A stretch of DNA of 64,000 bases from Rhizobium sp. BK251 (GTDB taxonomy: Bacteria; Pseudomonadota; Alphaproteobacteria; Rhizobiales; Rhizobiaceae), in assembly GCF_004345245.1 (NCBI RefSeq), contig NZ_SLUQ01000003.1, positions 1 through 64,000 of the forward strand. The letters are read 5' to 3'. The translations under genes were made by a program, and so were the position numbers. The notes below the pieces were generated by a model that saw only the letters and a list, made by a program, of their open reading frames with translations, made no database searches and was not told where the DNA came from. Shown here piece after piece: positions 18,361 to 27,043 of the stretch (positions are counted from its first letter, which is position 1; each line of letters opens with the position of its first letter).

Positions 18361-20292
18361 TCAGGTGCCGGCGTTCGTCATCCATGCGTGGCTGGGGAAG
18401 AAGCGCTCCAGCGTCTGTTCCTTGCCGAACATGATATCGTGCTGGATGTAGCGGTAGTCGCGAATGAGCGGATCGAGCTCCTTTTCCTTCAGCACCCAGT
18501 CGGGCGAGGTCCGGTTGTCGCGCGCCACAAGCTGGTAGCGGTCGATGATGCCGTATTTCTTCTGCACGCGGCCAAGGAAGCCGGTGTAGTAGGGATGCTC
18601 GTAGCCGGCGAATTTCAGCAGATGGTAGGGCAGGAAGGCGGGGCTGATCGTCCCGATGTCCTTGCGGATGCCCTTCTTGCTCGACCAGATGACAAGCGGC
18701 GTTTCGTGCTGCTGCTTCATGATCTCGATCGGCGCCTTGCGGGTGGCGACCTGATCGGCCATGTAGCCGCTGTTCATGTAGACGCTGCCGAGCGGAGGCA
18801 GGTGGTCGCCCCAGAGTACGATGATCGTCTCCTTTTCGCGCTTCGAAGCCCAATCCATCAGTGTCTTCAGGCTATTGTCGGCTTCCTTTACACCCTGGGC
18901 GTAAGTAGCGAGCGTCTCCCGGTCAGCCTCGGGCAGGTAGCCCTGGACGTCGATCGTGTTGCGGCCATAGCGATGAGCCTCATAGGGCCCATGTCCCTGG
19001 AGGGTGACAGCGAAGAAGAAGAAGGGCTTGTCCATGCCGTCTCCCTCGCGGATGATCTCGCGCATCAGCGCGTCGTCGGACGCAAAGATGCCTCGTTTTT
19101 CCATAGGCGGCAGGGTTTCCTCGGTACGGAACTCCTCGAAGCCGAAGGCCTTGTAGACCTCGTTGCGGTTCCAGAACCAGCCGCTGAAAGGATGGATGGA
19201 GCGTGCCGCATAGCCTTCGCCGCGGAAGAATGTCGCAAGCGACGGCATCTGGTGACGGACATATTGCTGGTAGGGAATGCTGCCATAGGGCAGGAAAGCA
19301 TTGGAGAAGCCGGTAAGCGCCTCGAATTCGACATTGGCCGTCATGCCGCCGAACTCTGGGGAGAAGACGTTGCCGGACTGCATCGTGCGGACATTCGGCA
19401 TCGGATCAGGCTTCAGCGTCAATGCGGTCAGCCGCGTCGGATCCCAGAAGGACTCGCTCATCAGCATGATGATGTCCGGCTTCTCGTCAGGACCTGCGAG
19501 ATAGCCGTAGTTGCGCGAAGGGATCGCATCCAGTGCTTCCGTGCCGAAGCCTGCCGGCGCCTTCACATGCGCCATGGGCAAGTTGAAGGAGAAGGCCAGG
19601 ATGAAGCCGTTGCTGCGATAGTTTTCCTTCTGGTCCCACATCATCGGGACGACCTGCAGCCGGTCCCGGATCCAGGAATATTGCGAATAGTCCATCAGCG
19701 AGACGAATGCGCCGAGCAGCGGCAGGCAGAGCGAGAGCCTTGTCAGGCGAGCGCGCCGCGAAAGCCGGGGAAAATTGCGCCAGGCATAGCGCCAGAAGAG
19801 GACCAGGCCGACGATCGACAGGATGACGGTCAACGCCAGGCCGACCGCGGCCCAGGGACGATCCCGGACGATGACGGGCATGAGCTCCATGATCTGCCGG
19901 GCGAAAAGGAAATCAGACGGATAGAGCGGGTCGGAGAGGTAGTGCTGCTTCTCGCTTGAGACGAATGCCGGGATGATGACGGCGGGCACGGCGATAAGCG
20001 CCGATTGGCCCACTCGACCGAAGACGGCATCCAGCGTCAGCATGAAGAGCATCAGGATGGCGGCCGTCGTCATGCCCGGGCGGGCAGGCGAGGTGAGGAA
20101 CTCAACGATATCCGTCAGCGAACCGCGCGCGATCCATTCGACCGCAAAGACGATGAGAACTGCAAAAAGAAACGAGACTATGAGGCCCAAGGCTACGCGC
20201 GCTGCAGGCGAACGCGCGTAATCAATGGCAATGGCAGGCCGAAATGTTGCGATCCTGCGAACAGATTCGGCCCGGGAAACAGATGCAGCCAA
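18361..20292 (-). CDS. LTA-synthase/MdoB-like sulfatase-fold phosphotransferase
   Basis: A protein of about 643 residues with four or five N-terminal membrane spans and a periplasmic alkaline-phosphatase-fold domain (Pfam sulfatase). Family features include MLMSESFWDPTRL (nucleophile region), GGMTANVEFEALTGF, and LWGDHLPPLGS with the metal-binding Asp-His. Such enzymes move phosphoglycerol or phosphoethanolamine from lipids; in rhizobia one paralogue decorates periplasmic cyclic glucans, a reasonable but unproven role here. I chose TTG 20292, which has GGAG six bases upstream; the open frame begins at TTG 20328. It diverges from nadE. Confidence 0.82.
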   Translation of the reverse strand: MAASVSRAESVRRIATFRPAIAIDYARSPAARVALGLIVSFLFAVLIVFAVEWIARGSLTDIVEFLTSPARPGMTTAAILMLFMLTLDAVFGRVGQSALIAVPAVIIPAFVSSEKQHYLSDPLYPSDFLFARQIMELMPVIVRDRPWAAVGLALTVILSIVGLVLFWRYAWRNFPRLSRRARLTRLSLCLPLLGAFVSLMDYSQYSWIRDRLQVVPMMWDQKENYRSNGFILAFSFNLPMAHVKAPAGFGTEALDAIPSRNYGYLAGPDEKPDIIMLMSESFWDPTRLTALTLKPDPMPNVRTMQSGNVFSPEFGGMTANVEFEALTGFSNAFLPYGSIPYQQYVRHQMPSLATFFRGEGYAARSIHPFSGWFWNRNEVYKAFGFEEFRTEETLPPMEKRGIFASDDALMREIIREGDGMDKPFFFFAVTLQGHGPYEAHRYGRNTIDVQGYLPEADRETLATYAQGVKEADNSLKTLMDWASKREKETIIVLWGDHLPPLGSVYMNSGYMADQVATRKAPIEIMKQQHETPLVIWSSKKGIRKDIGTISPAFLPYHLLKFAGYEHPYYTGFLGRVQKKYGIIDRYQLVARDNRTSPDWVLKEKELDPLIRDYRYIQHDIMFGKEQTLERFFPSHAWMTNAGT

Positions 20293-20464
20293 CGAGTTCT
20301 CCAAAGGTGTCACAAAAACTTTGCACAAATGTCACATTACCGTCATGAACGCTAGATGAACCATTTGGTTTCCGCCGGGCGGTCGTGTTGCGCTGCATGC
20401 TTTGTCGGGTGGGACGCAGGTTTTGACGCCTTGAGCGATTGCGAGAAGCTTCCGCGCGCATTAA

Positions 20465-22153
20465 ATGGATGACATGACAGAGGAAAACGCTATCACGCAC
20501 ACGCTGCGCATTGCGGTTGCGCAGCTCAATCCCACGGTAGGCGATGTCGCCGGCAACCTTGCCAAGGCGCGTGAGGCGCGCGCCGCGGCGGCGCGCGAGG
20601 GCGCACATTTGCTGCTGCTCACGGAGCTTTTCATTTCCGGCTATCCGCCGGAAGATCTGGTGTTGAAGCCGGCCTTCCTGAAAGCCTGCCTGAAGGCCGT
20701 CGAAGATCTCGCCGCCGACACGGCGGACGGCGGCCCGGGTGTGATCGTCGGGTTCCCGCGGCAAGGCCAGGCGGGACGGCACAATTCGGTTGCCGTGCTC
20801 GACGGCGGCAAGATCCTCGTGTTCCGCGACAAGATCGACCTGCCGAACTACGGGGAGTTCGACGAGAAGCGCGTCTTTTCCGAAGGCTCCATGCCGGGGC
20901 CGGTCAATTTCCGCGGTGTTCGGCTCGGCGTGCCGATCTGCGAGGAGATCTGGAACGATCTCGGCGTTTGCGAGACGCTGGCGGAAAGTGGGGCCGAGAT
21001 CCTGCTGGTTCCGAACGGTTCGCCCTATTATCGGGGAAAGGTCGATGTTCGCCATCAGGTGGCGTTGCGGCAGGTCATCGAAACCGGATTGCCATTGATT
21101 TTTGCCAACCAGCTCGGCGGCCAGGACGAGCTCGTCTTTGATGGCGCAAGCTTCGCCTTCAACGGTGACAAGTCGCTGGCGTTTCAGATGGGCCAGTTCG
21201 AGCCTTCGGTAGCGCTTGCCACATGGAAGCGCGGCGAGAGCGGCTGGCGCTGCGCGGAAGGCCCGATGATGCGCATTCCGGAGCACGAGGAGGCGGACTA
21301 CCGCGCATGCATGCTCGGCTTCCGCGACTATGTGAACAAGAACGGCTTCAAGAACGTCGTGCTGGGTTTGTCGGGCGGCATCGATTCAGCAATCTGCGCG
21401 GCCATCGCCGTAGACGCACTGGGAGCGGAGCGGGTGCGCACGGTCATGCTGCCCTACCGCTACACCTCCGAGGATTCGCTGAAGGATGCGGCCGACTGCG
21501 CCAAGGCCCTTGGCTGCCGTTATGACATCGTGCCGATCGAGGAGCCGGTGACAGGCTTCGGCTCGGCCCTTTCCGACCTTTTCGAGGGAACCGAAAGCGG
21601 GATCACCGAAGAAAACCTGCAGAGCCGCGCGCGCGGGACCATCCTCATGGCGATCTCGAACAAGTTCGGTTCGATGGTCGTCACTACCGGCAACAAGTCG
21701 GAAATGTCGGTCGGCTATGCGACGCTCTACGGCGACATGAACGGCGGCTTCAATCCGATCAAGGACCTCTACAAGATGCAGGTCTATTCGCTGTCGCGCT
21801 GGCGCAACGAGCATGTGCCAGCCGGCGCGATGGGGCCTTCGGGCGTGGTGATCCCACAGAACATCATCGACAAGGCGCCCTCAGCCGAACTCAGGCCGAA
21901 CCAAACCGACCAGGATTCGCTGCCCCCCTATCCGGCCCTCGACGACATCCTCGAATGCCTTGTCGAGAAGGAGATGGCAGTCGAGGAGATCGTCGCGCGC
22001 GGCCACGACGTTGCCACCGTCCACCGTGTCGAGCATCTGCTCTATCTCGCCGAATACAAGCGCCGCCAGTCTGCGCCGGGCGTAAAGATCACCAAGAAGA
22101 ATTTCGGCCGGGACCGACGCTATCCGATCACCAACCGCTTCAGAGACCGTTGA
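20465..22153 (+). CDS. nadE: Glutamine-dependent NAD+ synthetase
   Basis: A 562-residue two-domain enzyme for the last step of NAD synthesis. The N-terminal nitrilase domain supplies ammonia and shows the full triad Glu54 (LLLTELFISGY), Lys123 (FRDKIDLPNYGEF) and Cys159 (GVPICEEIW). The synthetase domain has the PP-loop SGGIDSA at 303-309. Length fits the glutamine-dependent class. Either ATG 20465 or ATG 20474 may be the start; neither has a strong ribosome-binding site. A hairpin follows the stop at 22159. Confidence 0.95.
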   Translation: MDDMTEENAITHTLRIAVAQLNPTVGDVAGNLAKAREARAAAAREGAHLLLLTELFISGYPPEDLVLKPAFLKACLKAVEDLAADTADGGPGVIVGFPRQGQAGRHNSVAVLDGGKILVFRDKIDLPNYGEFDEKRVFSEGSMPGPVNFRGVRLGVPICEEIWNDLGVCETLAESGAEILLVPNGSPYYRGKVDVRHQVALRQVIETGLPLIFANQLGGQDELVFDGASFAFNGDKSLAFQMGQFEPSVALATWKRGESGWRCAEGPMMRIPEHEEADYRACMLGFRDYVNKNGFKNVVLGLSGGIDSAICAAIAVDALGAERVRTVMLPYRYTSEDSLKDAADCAKALGCRYDIVPIEEPVTGFGSALSDLFEGTESGITEENLQSRARGTILMAISNKFGSMVVTTGNKSEMSVGYATLYGDMNGGFNPIKDLYKMQVYSLSRWRNEHVPAGAMGPSGVVIPQNIIDKAPSAELRPNQTDQDSLPPYPALDDILECLVEKEMAVEEIVARGHDVATVHRVEHLLYLAEYKRRQSAPGVKITKKNFGRDRRYPITNRFRDR

Positions 22154-22158
22154 TTGGT

Positions 22159-22200
22159 AAGCGTCTTTGCGCGTCGTCCATGGGTTGCAAAGTGACGCTT
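22159..22200 (+). terminator. Possible terminator hairpin of nadE
   Basis: AAGCGTCTTTGC pairs with GCAAA-GT-GACGCTT (two-base bulge) around a 16-base loop. There is no clear U run, so the role is uncertain. The rest of 22201-22381 shows no gene. Confidence 0.4.
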
Positions 22201-22381
22201 GAAAATCTACATACTACTTTAGTCGTAGAACCCATGTGTTTTCGCGGGTGCCTAAAAAATGCCCCTCTCTGGACGTTTGGGTACGGCGGACGACAGGGAG
22301 GACGGTGGAGGAGATGCCTGTCCCAATCCCTAGCGGTATGGGCGCGGCCTTGGCTCGCGTCTTGTGGCAGGCGGAGTTTGA

Positions 22382-23212
22382 ATGCGTAGTTCAGTTGAAA
22401 TCTTCAATGTGCGTAACCGTGAATCGCGGATCGTCTGGCAGACTGAGCGACTTGTAGAGGCGCCAAATTTCTCACCGGACGGGACTTATCTGCTGGTGAA
22501 CGGCGACGGGCTTCTTTACCGGATTGCACTCGATGACAAGACCGAAATCCAGCACGTCGACACCGGCTTCGCCACGCGATGCAACAACGACCACGGTATT
22601 TCGCCTGATGGTTCGTTGATTGCCATTTCCGACAAGACGGAATTCGGCAAGTCCTGCATCTACATCCTGCCGGCAACTGGCGGGACGCCGCGCGTAGTCA
22701 CCCGAAACCTGCCTTCGTACTGGCATGGCTGGTCGCCGGACGGGAAGCGCGTTACCTATTGCGGCATTCGCGATCAGGTGTTTGACATCTACACGATCTC
22801 CATCGACGGCGGCGACGAGACGCGGTTGACCCACGGCGAGGGACGCAACGACGGTCCCGACTGGTCGGCCGACGGGCAGTGGATCTATTTCAATTCGAGC
22901 CGCACGGACCTCATGCAGATCTGGCGCATCCATCCGGACGGCACAGGTCTCCAGCAGGTGACAGACGACAACTACGGCAACTGGTTTGCCCATCCGTCGC
23001 CGACGAACGACAATGTCGTGCTGCTCTCCTACGATCCCGACGTCTTCGATCATCCCCGCGACCTGCACGTGCGGCTGCGGCTGATGGATATGGACGGCGG
23101 CAACCTCACGACGCTTTTCGAACTCTTCGGCGGGCAGGGCACGATCAATGTGCCGAACTGGTCGCCCGACGGAAACGAATTTGCCTATGTCCGCTACTTT
23201 CCCGCCGCTTGA
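22382..23212 (+). CDS. TolB-like beta-propeller (PD40) protein without signal peptide
   Basis: A 276-residue protein made of repeated propeller strands: FSPDGTYLL, ISPDGSLIA, WSPDGKRVT, WSADGQWIY and WSPDGNEFA mark five WD40-like PD40 blades, with a sixth degenerate one near HPSPTND. It resembles the propeller of TolB but has no export signal, no N-terminal TolB domain and no Tol neighbours, so it is probably a cytoplasmic scaffold or sensor. Function unknown. The start ATG 22382 follows GGAG eight bases upstream. It precedes the cobalamin riboswitch and bluB without sharing an obvious function. Confidence 0.8.
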   Translation: MRSSVEIFNVRNRESRIVWQTERLVEAPNFSPDGTYLLVNGDGLLYRIALDDKTEIQHVDTGFATRCNNDHGISPDGSLIAISDKTEFGKSCIYILPATGGTPRVVTRNLPSYWHGWSPDGKRVTYCGIRDQVFDIYTISIDGGDETRLTHGEGRNDGPDWSADGQWIYFNSSRTDLMQIWRIHPDGTGLQQVTDDNYGNWFAHPSPTNDNVVLLSYDPDVFDHPRDLHVRLRLMDMDGGNLTTLFELFGGQGTINVPNWSPDGNEFAYVRYFPAA

Positions 23213-23239
23213 TATCGGCGCGGATTGAGGCCATAGGAA

Positions 23240-23403
23240 CTTACGTCAGGTGCCTGCGCCGCAGGAGAATCGGGAATCCGGTGCGAGACCGGAACGTGCC
23301 CAACGCTGTAAGGCAGACGCCCGCCGCATCGAAACGCCACTGGCCATCGGCCGGGAAGGCCGCAGCAGGCGGATGAAGCCAAGTCAGAAGACCGGCCTGT
23401 CGA
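23240..23403 (+). promoter_or_regulatory. Cobalamin (AdoCbl) riboswitch upstream of bluB
   Basis: The conserved core is readable in order: GAATCGGGAATCCGGTGCGA (23267-23286), CGTGCCCAACGCTGTAAG (23295-23312), GCCACTGG (23336-23343), GGGAAGGCCG with GCAGC following, then GATGAAGCCAAGTCAGAAGA with CCGGCC, the B12 box region ending near 23399. Such RNAs bind adenosylcobalamin and shut down expression. The element ends about 53 bases before the bluB start, so control is most likely at translation or early termination in the intervening GC-rich stretch. Confidence 0.95.
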
Positions 23404-23413
23404 GATAGACTGA

Positions 23414-24145
<732 letters not shown>

Positions 24146-24151
24146 CGGCGT

Positions 24152-25219
24152 TCATTGCTGCTGCGGCTGTGGACCGGTCACGGCGGGGTTCTTCAGGTCG
24201 ATGTTGCCCTGGTCGTTCGCGAGGAATTGCGGGCCGACCTGTCGCACCGTGCTCTTTGCGGGGTCGTAAGGTTTTTCCGCCGGCGGGACGACAGGTGCGG
24301 CGGCGGCAGATGTCGGCGGTTTGGTCTCGATCCGGGTGATCGAACCCTGCTGCGGCGCCGGCGCCGGCTTTTCGCGCATCTGCTCATAATAGGCGGAGAG
24401 ATTGCAGGTGCAGGAAGATTTCTCGCCGGGCGGCCGGTTTCGATAGACGAACGCGTTCGGCATGGCGCTGTATGGAGCGCCCGTCGAGGCCGAAATCATA
24501 TCCGCAGTCTCCTGTTCGCCGAGGAAGCGATAGAAGAGCTCGGTCTCAACGCCGGGGCACATCCTGGCACACTTGTCCGCATCCCGCTGGAAATCCTCCG
24601 GAGCGGCGCTGGACGAGAGCGGGAAGAAGCCTCCATCGCAGGTGCGTACACACACAGTGCTGATATTGCTTGGCGCGCCGCGATAGGAGGGGTAACCGCG
24701 CATGTCGGATTGGTATCCGTTCAATGCGGGAATGAAAGTCTCACCCGAAATACCGCGGTTGTTGCCGTACGGGTCCGGAAAATCCGGATCGCGCGCGACC
24801 GCAACCTCATCGTTACAGCCGTTTTCGTCCAATGAGGCGAGCAGATGGTCGCGAAGGTCGTCGTCCATGCCTGACCGGGCGGCGTCGTCTCTCATCGCGG
24901 TCAGATTGCGGATATTCTCCCGCATCCGGTCGAGCGAAGTGGCGAGCTCCTGGCAGAAGCCGGCGGTGTCACCGTCTACGACGACGATGCTGTTGTCGGC
25001 GCAGCGGTAGCGGCGCAGGTCGTTCTGCGCCTTGCGTATCTCGAGATTCTGCTGAGTGATGGCGCTGGAATATTTTCGTACCTCGGGACTGCCGCCGACC
25101 ATCCTCGGCATATCGGCAAGGCGCAGCCTCAGATCCTCGCAGATGGAGAGCGGCTGTGCGGTCGCAGAGGTGGCCGCGAGCGTCGCGAGGCAAACAAGGT
25201 AGAGGCTCCAGCGTTTCAC
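24152..25219 (-). CDS. Exported DUF2865 domain protein
   Basis: A protein of about 355 residues with a signal peptide (MKRWSLYLVCLATLAATSAT, cleavage after TAQ). The DUF2865 core is marked by paired cysteines: TVCVRTCDGGFFPLS, DKCARMCPG and SSCTCNLSAYY. The C-terminus is rich in Pro and Ala and may span toward the wall. The function is unknown; the family is largely rhizobial. I chose GTG 25219 with AAGGA seven bases upstream; the open frame begins at GTG 25234. Convergent with bluB, with six bases between stops. Confidence 0.82.
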   Translation of the reverse strand: MKRWSLYLVCLATLAATSATAQPLSICEDLRLRLADMPRMVGGSPEVRKYSSAITQQNLEIRKAQNDLRRYRCADNSIVVVDGDTAGFCQELATSLDRMRENIRNLTAMRDDAARSGMDDDLRDHLLASLDENGCNDEVAVARDPDFPDPYGNNRGISGETFIPALNGYQSDMRGYPSYRGAPSNISTVCVRTCDGGFFPLSSSAAPEDFQRDADKCARMCPGVETELFYRFLGEQETADMISASTGAPYSAMPNAFVYRNRPPGEKSSCTCNLSAYYEQMREKPAPAPQQGSITRIETKPPTSAAAAPVVPPAEKPYDPAKSTVRQVGPQFLANDQGNIDLKNPAVTGPQPQQQ

Positions 25220-25395
25220 GGGTTGGTCCTTCACGACCGGTCGGTTGTCTGAGCCCGTTGAAAGGCCTGATGATCTCGCGGGTTGCGGAGAGCATAAAGC
25301 CTCGCAGGGCAGCCTACTTTAGCAGGATGCCATGCGAGAATGATAGCACTGGGCAAAAATATGTCGTCTTCGCCCATAGATTGCATTTTCCGCAA

Positions 25396-26040
25396 TCAAG
25401 CGGCGCGTGCCAGCTCCAGTGTCGTGTCTTGCTCGAGCAGGCTGCCCTGGATGTCGGCGATCTCCTTCATCTTGTCGAGAAGCGCCTCGTTGACTTCCCA
25501 GGCGATGGCTACGGCGTACACCGAGCCGATCCTCTGGGGCTCGCCGATGCGTTCGCCGGGGCATCCCATGCGCCGGAACATACGCTCCAGGAACACGTCC
25601 GTCACTGTCACGATATGGGACACGCCGGAAGAGAGGCCGAGCTCACCCACACCGCACATGAGTTCGGCGGCTGCGACCGTGACCTGGTTCGAAGATCGGT
25701 CCTGGGAGATTTCCGGATCGATGCAGAAGCGGCTGGACTCCCAAATGCTGGGGTTGCGGATCTTCGGATGGTCGCCGAGGAGGATCGGAAAGGTGTCGTC
25801 CAGCATGTTGGGACCGTTCGTAGGCAGAAGCCTCAACGCGCCACGCAGACGGCCCGTCTGGGGCGAATAGGAGAGGACGTAAAGGGGGTTAGAGCGGTCG
25901 TAATCGTCGATTTCCCACTCGTCCTGCACGTTCACGTCCCATTTCAGCAGGTCGTTGAAGACGCGCTTGCGCAGGCGGAACATGTCGTCCATGGCGCGGG
26001 GATGTTGGCGGCGGTTGCTTCCGTTGAAGAGCTTGATCAT
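25396..26040 (-). CDS. sinI: Acyl-homoserine-lactone synthase SinI
   Basis: A 214-residue LuxI-family autoinducer synthase that makes AHL signals from acyl-ACP and S-adenosylmethionine. Family residues are in place: MFRLRKRVFNDLLKWDV with DEWEIDDYD, LRGALRLLPT, and ESSRFCIDPE. SinI of S. meliloti makes unusually long-chain AHLs; the same is likely but unproven here. It lies downstream of sinR on the same strand, with a 118-base gap that contains a strong dyad (26097-26120), the expected place for SinR control. Confidence 0.95.
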   Translation of the reverse strand: MIKLFNGSNRRQHPRAMDDMFRLRKRVFNDLLKWDVNVQDEWEIDDYDRSNPLYVLSYSPQTGRLRGALRLLPTNGPNMLDDTFPILLGDHPKIRNPSIWESSRFCIDPEISQDRSSNQVTVAAAELMCGVGELGLSSGVSHIVTVTDVFLERMFRRMGCPGERIGEPQRIGSVYAVAIAWEVNEALLDKMKEIADIQGSLLEQDTTLELARAA

Positions 26041-26096
26041 TGCAGTCTCCCGTTGGTGAGTACGGGCGGAAGACTGACAAAAGAATATCCCATTGT

Positions 26097-26120
26097 TAAA
26101 CTGTCGGTAGTGACAGTTTA
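26097..26120 (-). promoter_or_regulatory. 24-base dyad upstream of sinI (candidate SinR/lux-type box)
   Basis: TAAACTGTC (26097-26105) and GACAGTTTA (26112-26120) form a perfect 9-base inverted repeat with a 6-base spacer, 57-80 bases before the sinI start. LuxR-type boxes are about 20-base dyads upstream of the synthase gene. No U run follows in either direction, so a terminator is less likely. A GATATT-like -10 lies about 10 bases downstream on the minus strand. Confidence 0.65.
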
Positions 26121-26158
26121 TGCTGCATCAATAAGTTGGTATATGGTTACTGTTTTGG

Positions 26159-26896
26159 CTATGCTTGAGGTATAAGGCCGCGCCAAACTGCTTCTGCTAC
26201 TGCCTGGGTATTGGAGACTACGTCAAGCTTCCGACGGGCATTGCCCATGAAGAAGCGGACGGTCCGTTCGGAGATGCCGAGAATGGTCGCGATCTCCCAG
26301 TAGCTCTTGCCGGCCGCCGACCAGTGCAGCACCTCGCGTTCGCGCGGTGTCAGGCTGGGTGCGTCTTCGAAAACGTCGTCCACGAGTTGTTCGGAGTCGA
26401 CGAGGGCGGCATGAAAAAGCGCGGATAGCGTGTGTATGTCGCGGCCGTAGTGACGGAGATAGATCGGCAGATCGGCTTGCGGAACGGGTACGCTGATGGA
26501 GAGCACCGCCGCGCGCCCGGCAGGCGAGACGAGCGGATAGGATATGCCCTGCACCGGCAGATCGAGCAATGTTGCAAGCGAGAACAGGGGCTTGAGCACC
26601 GGCATCCGTTCGCGCAGCGCGCCATGTTCCAGCGGGCGGACCGAGGACAGCATCACTCGCAAGGCCGCAAGGAGGACGCCGTTACCGAGTTCGACGAGAG
26701 CGCGTTCGTGGGAATGGGGCAGAGTGTGATGCAGCCGGTGCAGGCGAACCGACTTCGCCAAGGGTATCACGTCCGCGTAGAAGAGATGCGCTATCCCGTA
26801 GGTCGCGCGCATTCGGGCGAAGAATTCGTGCGGTTCGATCGGCTTGTGCCCTTCCAGCCAATCCAACAAGTCGAAATATCCCTGTCTGGTCGCCAT
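26159..26896 (-). CDS. sinR: LuxR-family quorum-sensing regulator SinR
   Basis: A 245-residue regulator with an N-terminal autoinducer-binding domain and a C-terminal LuxR helix-turn-helix (SLTPREREVLHWSAAGKSYW, then EIATILGISERTVRFF). ATG 26896 gives MATRQGYFDLLDWLEG; a frame extension to 26959 lacks support. It sits just upstream of sinI, the standard arrangement in Sinorhizobium, where SinR activates sinI. Its upstream gap to dme (26897-27043) carries a CCCCC/GGGGG hairpin at 26969-26989. Confidence 0.93.
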   Translation of the reverse strand: MATRQGYFDLLDWLEGHKPIEPHEFFARMRATYGIAHLFYADVIPLAKSVRLHRLHHTLPHSHERALVELGNGVLLAALRVMLSSVRPLEHGALRERMPVLKPLFSLATLLDLPVQGISYPLVSPAGRAAVLSISVPVPQADLPIYLRHYGRDIHTLSALFHAALVDSEQLVDDVFEDAPSLTPREREVLHWSAAGKSYWEIATILGISERTVRFFMGNARRKLDVVSNTQAVAEAVWRGLIPQA

Positions 26897-27023
26897 ATCG
26901 TGAACCCTAAGACGTACAAGGATGAATATCGGTTCCGTTCGTCTAGGCGTCCAGAACATTTCAGGGCACGCCCCCTTTTAAGGGGGGCGCGACAGGGTCC
27001 GAGTTCATCTCGGCCCGAAGTTT

Positions 27024-27039
27024 GACCCTCCGAAGAGGG
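27024..27039 (-). terminator. Weak terminator hairpin of dme
   Basis: CCCTC-TTCG-GAGGG on the minus strand, a 5-base stem with a stable UUCG tetraloop, starting within ten bases of the dme stop. No U tract follows. Confidence 0.35.
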
Positions 27040-27043
27040 GGCG

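Noticed and set aside
20329..20346. A second PHO-box-like match, ATGTCAC-ATTA-CCGTCAT, near the start of the LTA-synthase-like gene.
   Set aside because: Only 11 of 14 positions match, and it points toward nadE, away from the gene that would make sense, with no good -10 at the expected distance. Chance cannot be excluded.
22236..22457. A 73-codon open frame after nadE.
   Set aside because: No ribosome-binding site or recognisable motif; it overlaps the propeller gene in another frame.
26969..26989. CGCCCCCTT/AAGGGGGGCG hairpin between dme and sinR.
   Set aside because: It lies in the sinR upstream region but the stem is short of a U run and has an unpaired G. It is too weak to call a terminator or operator by itself.
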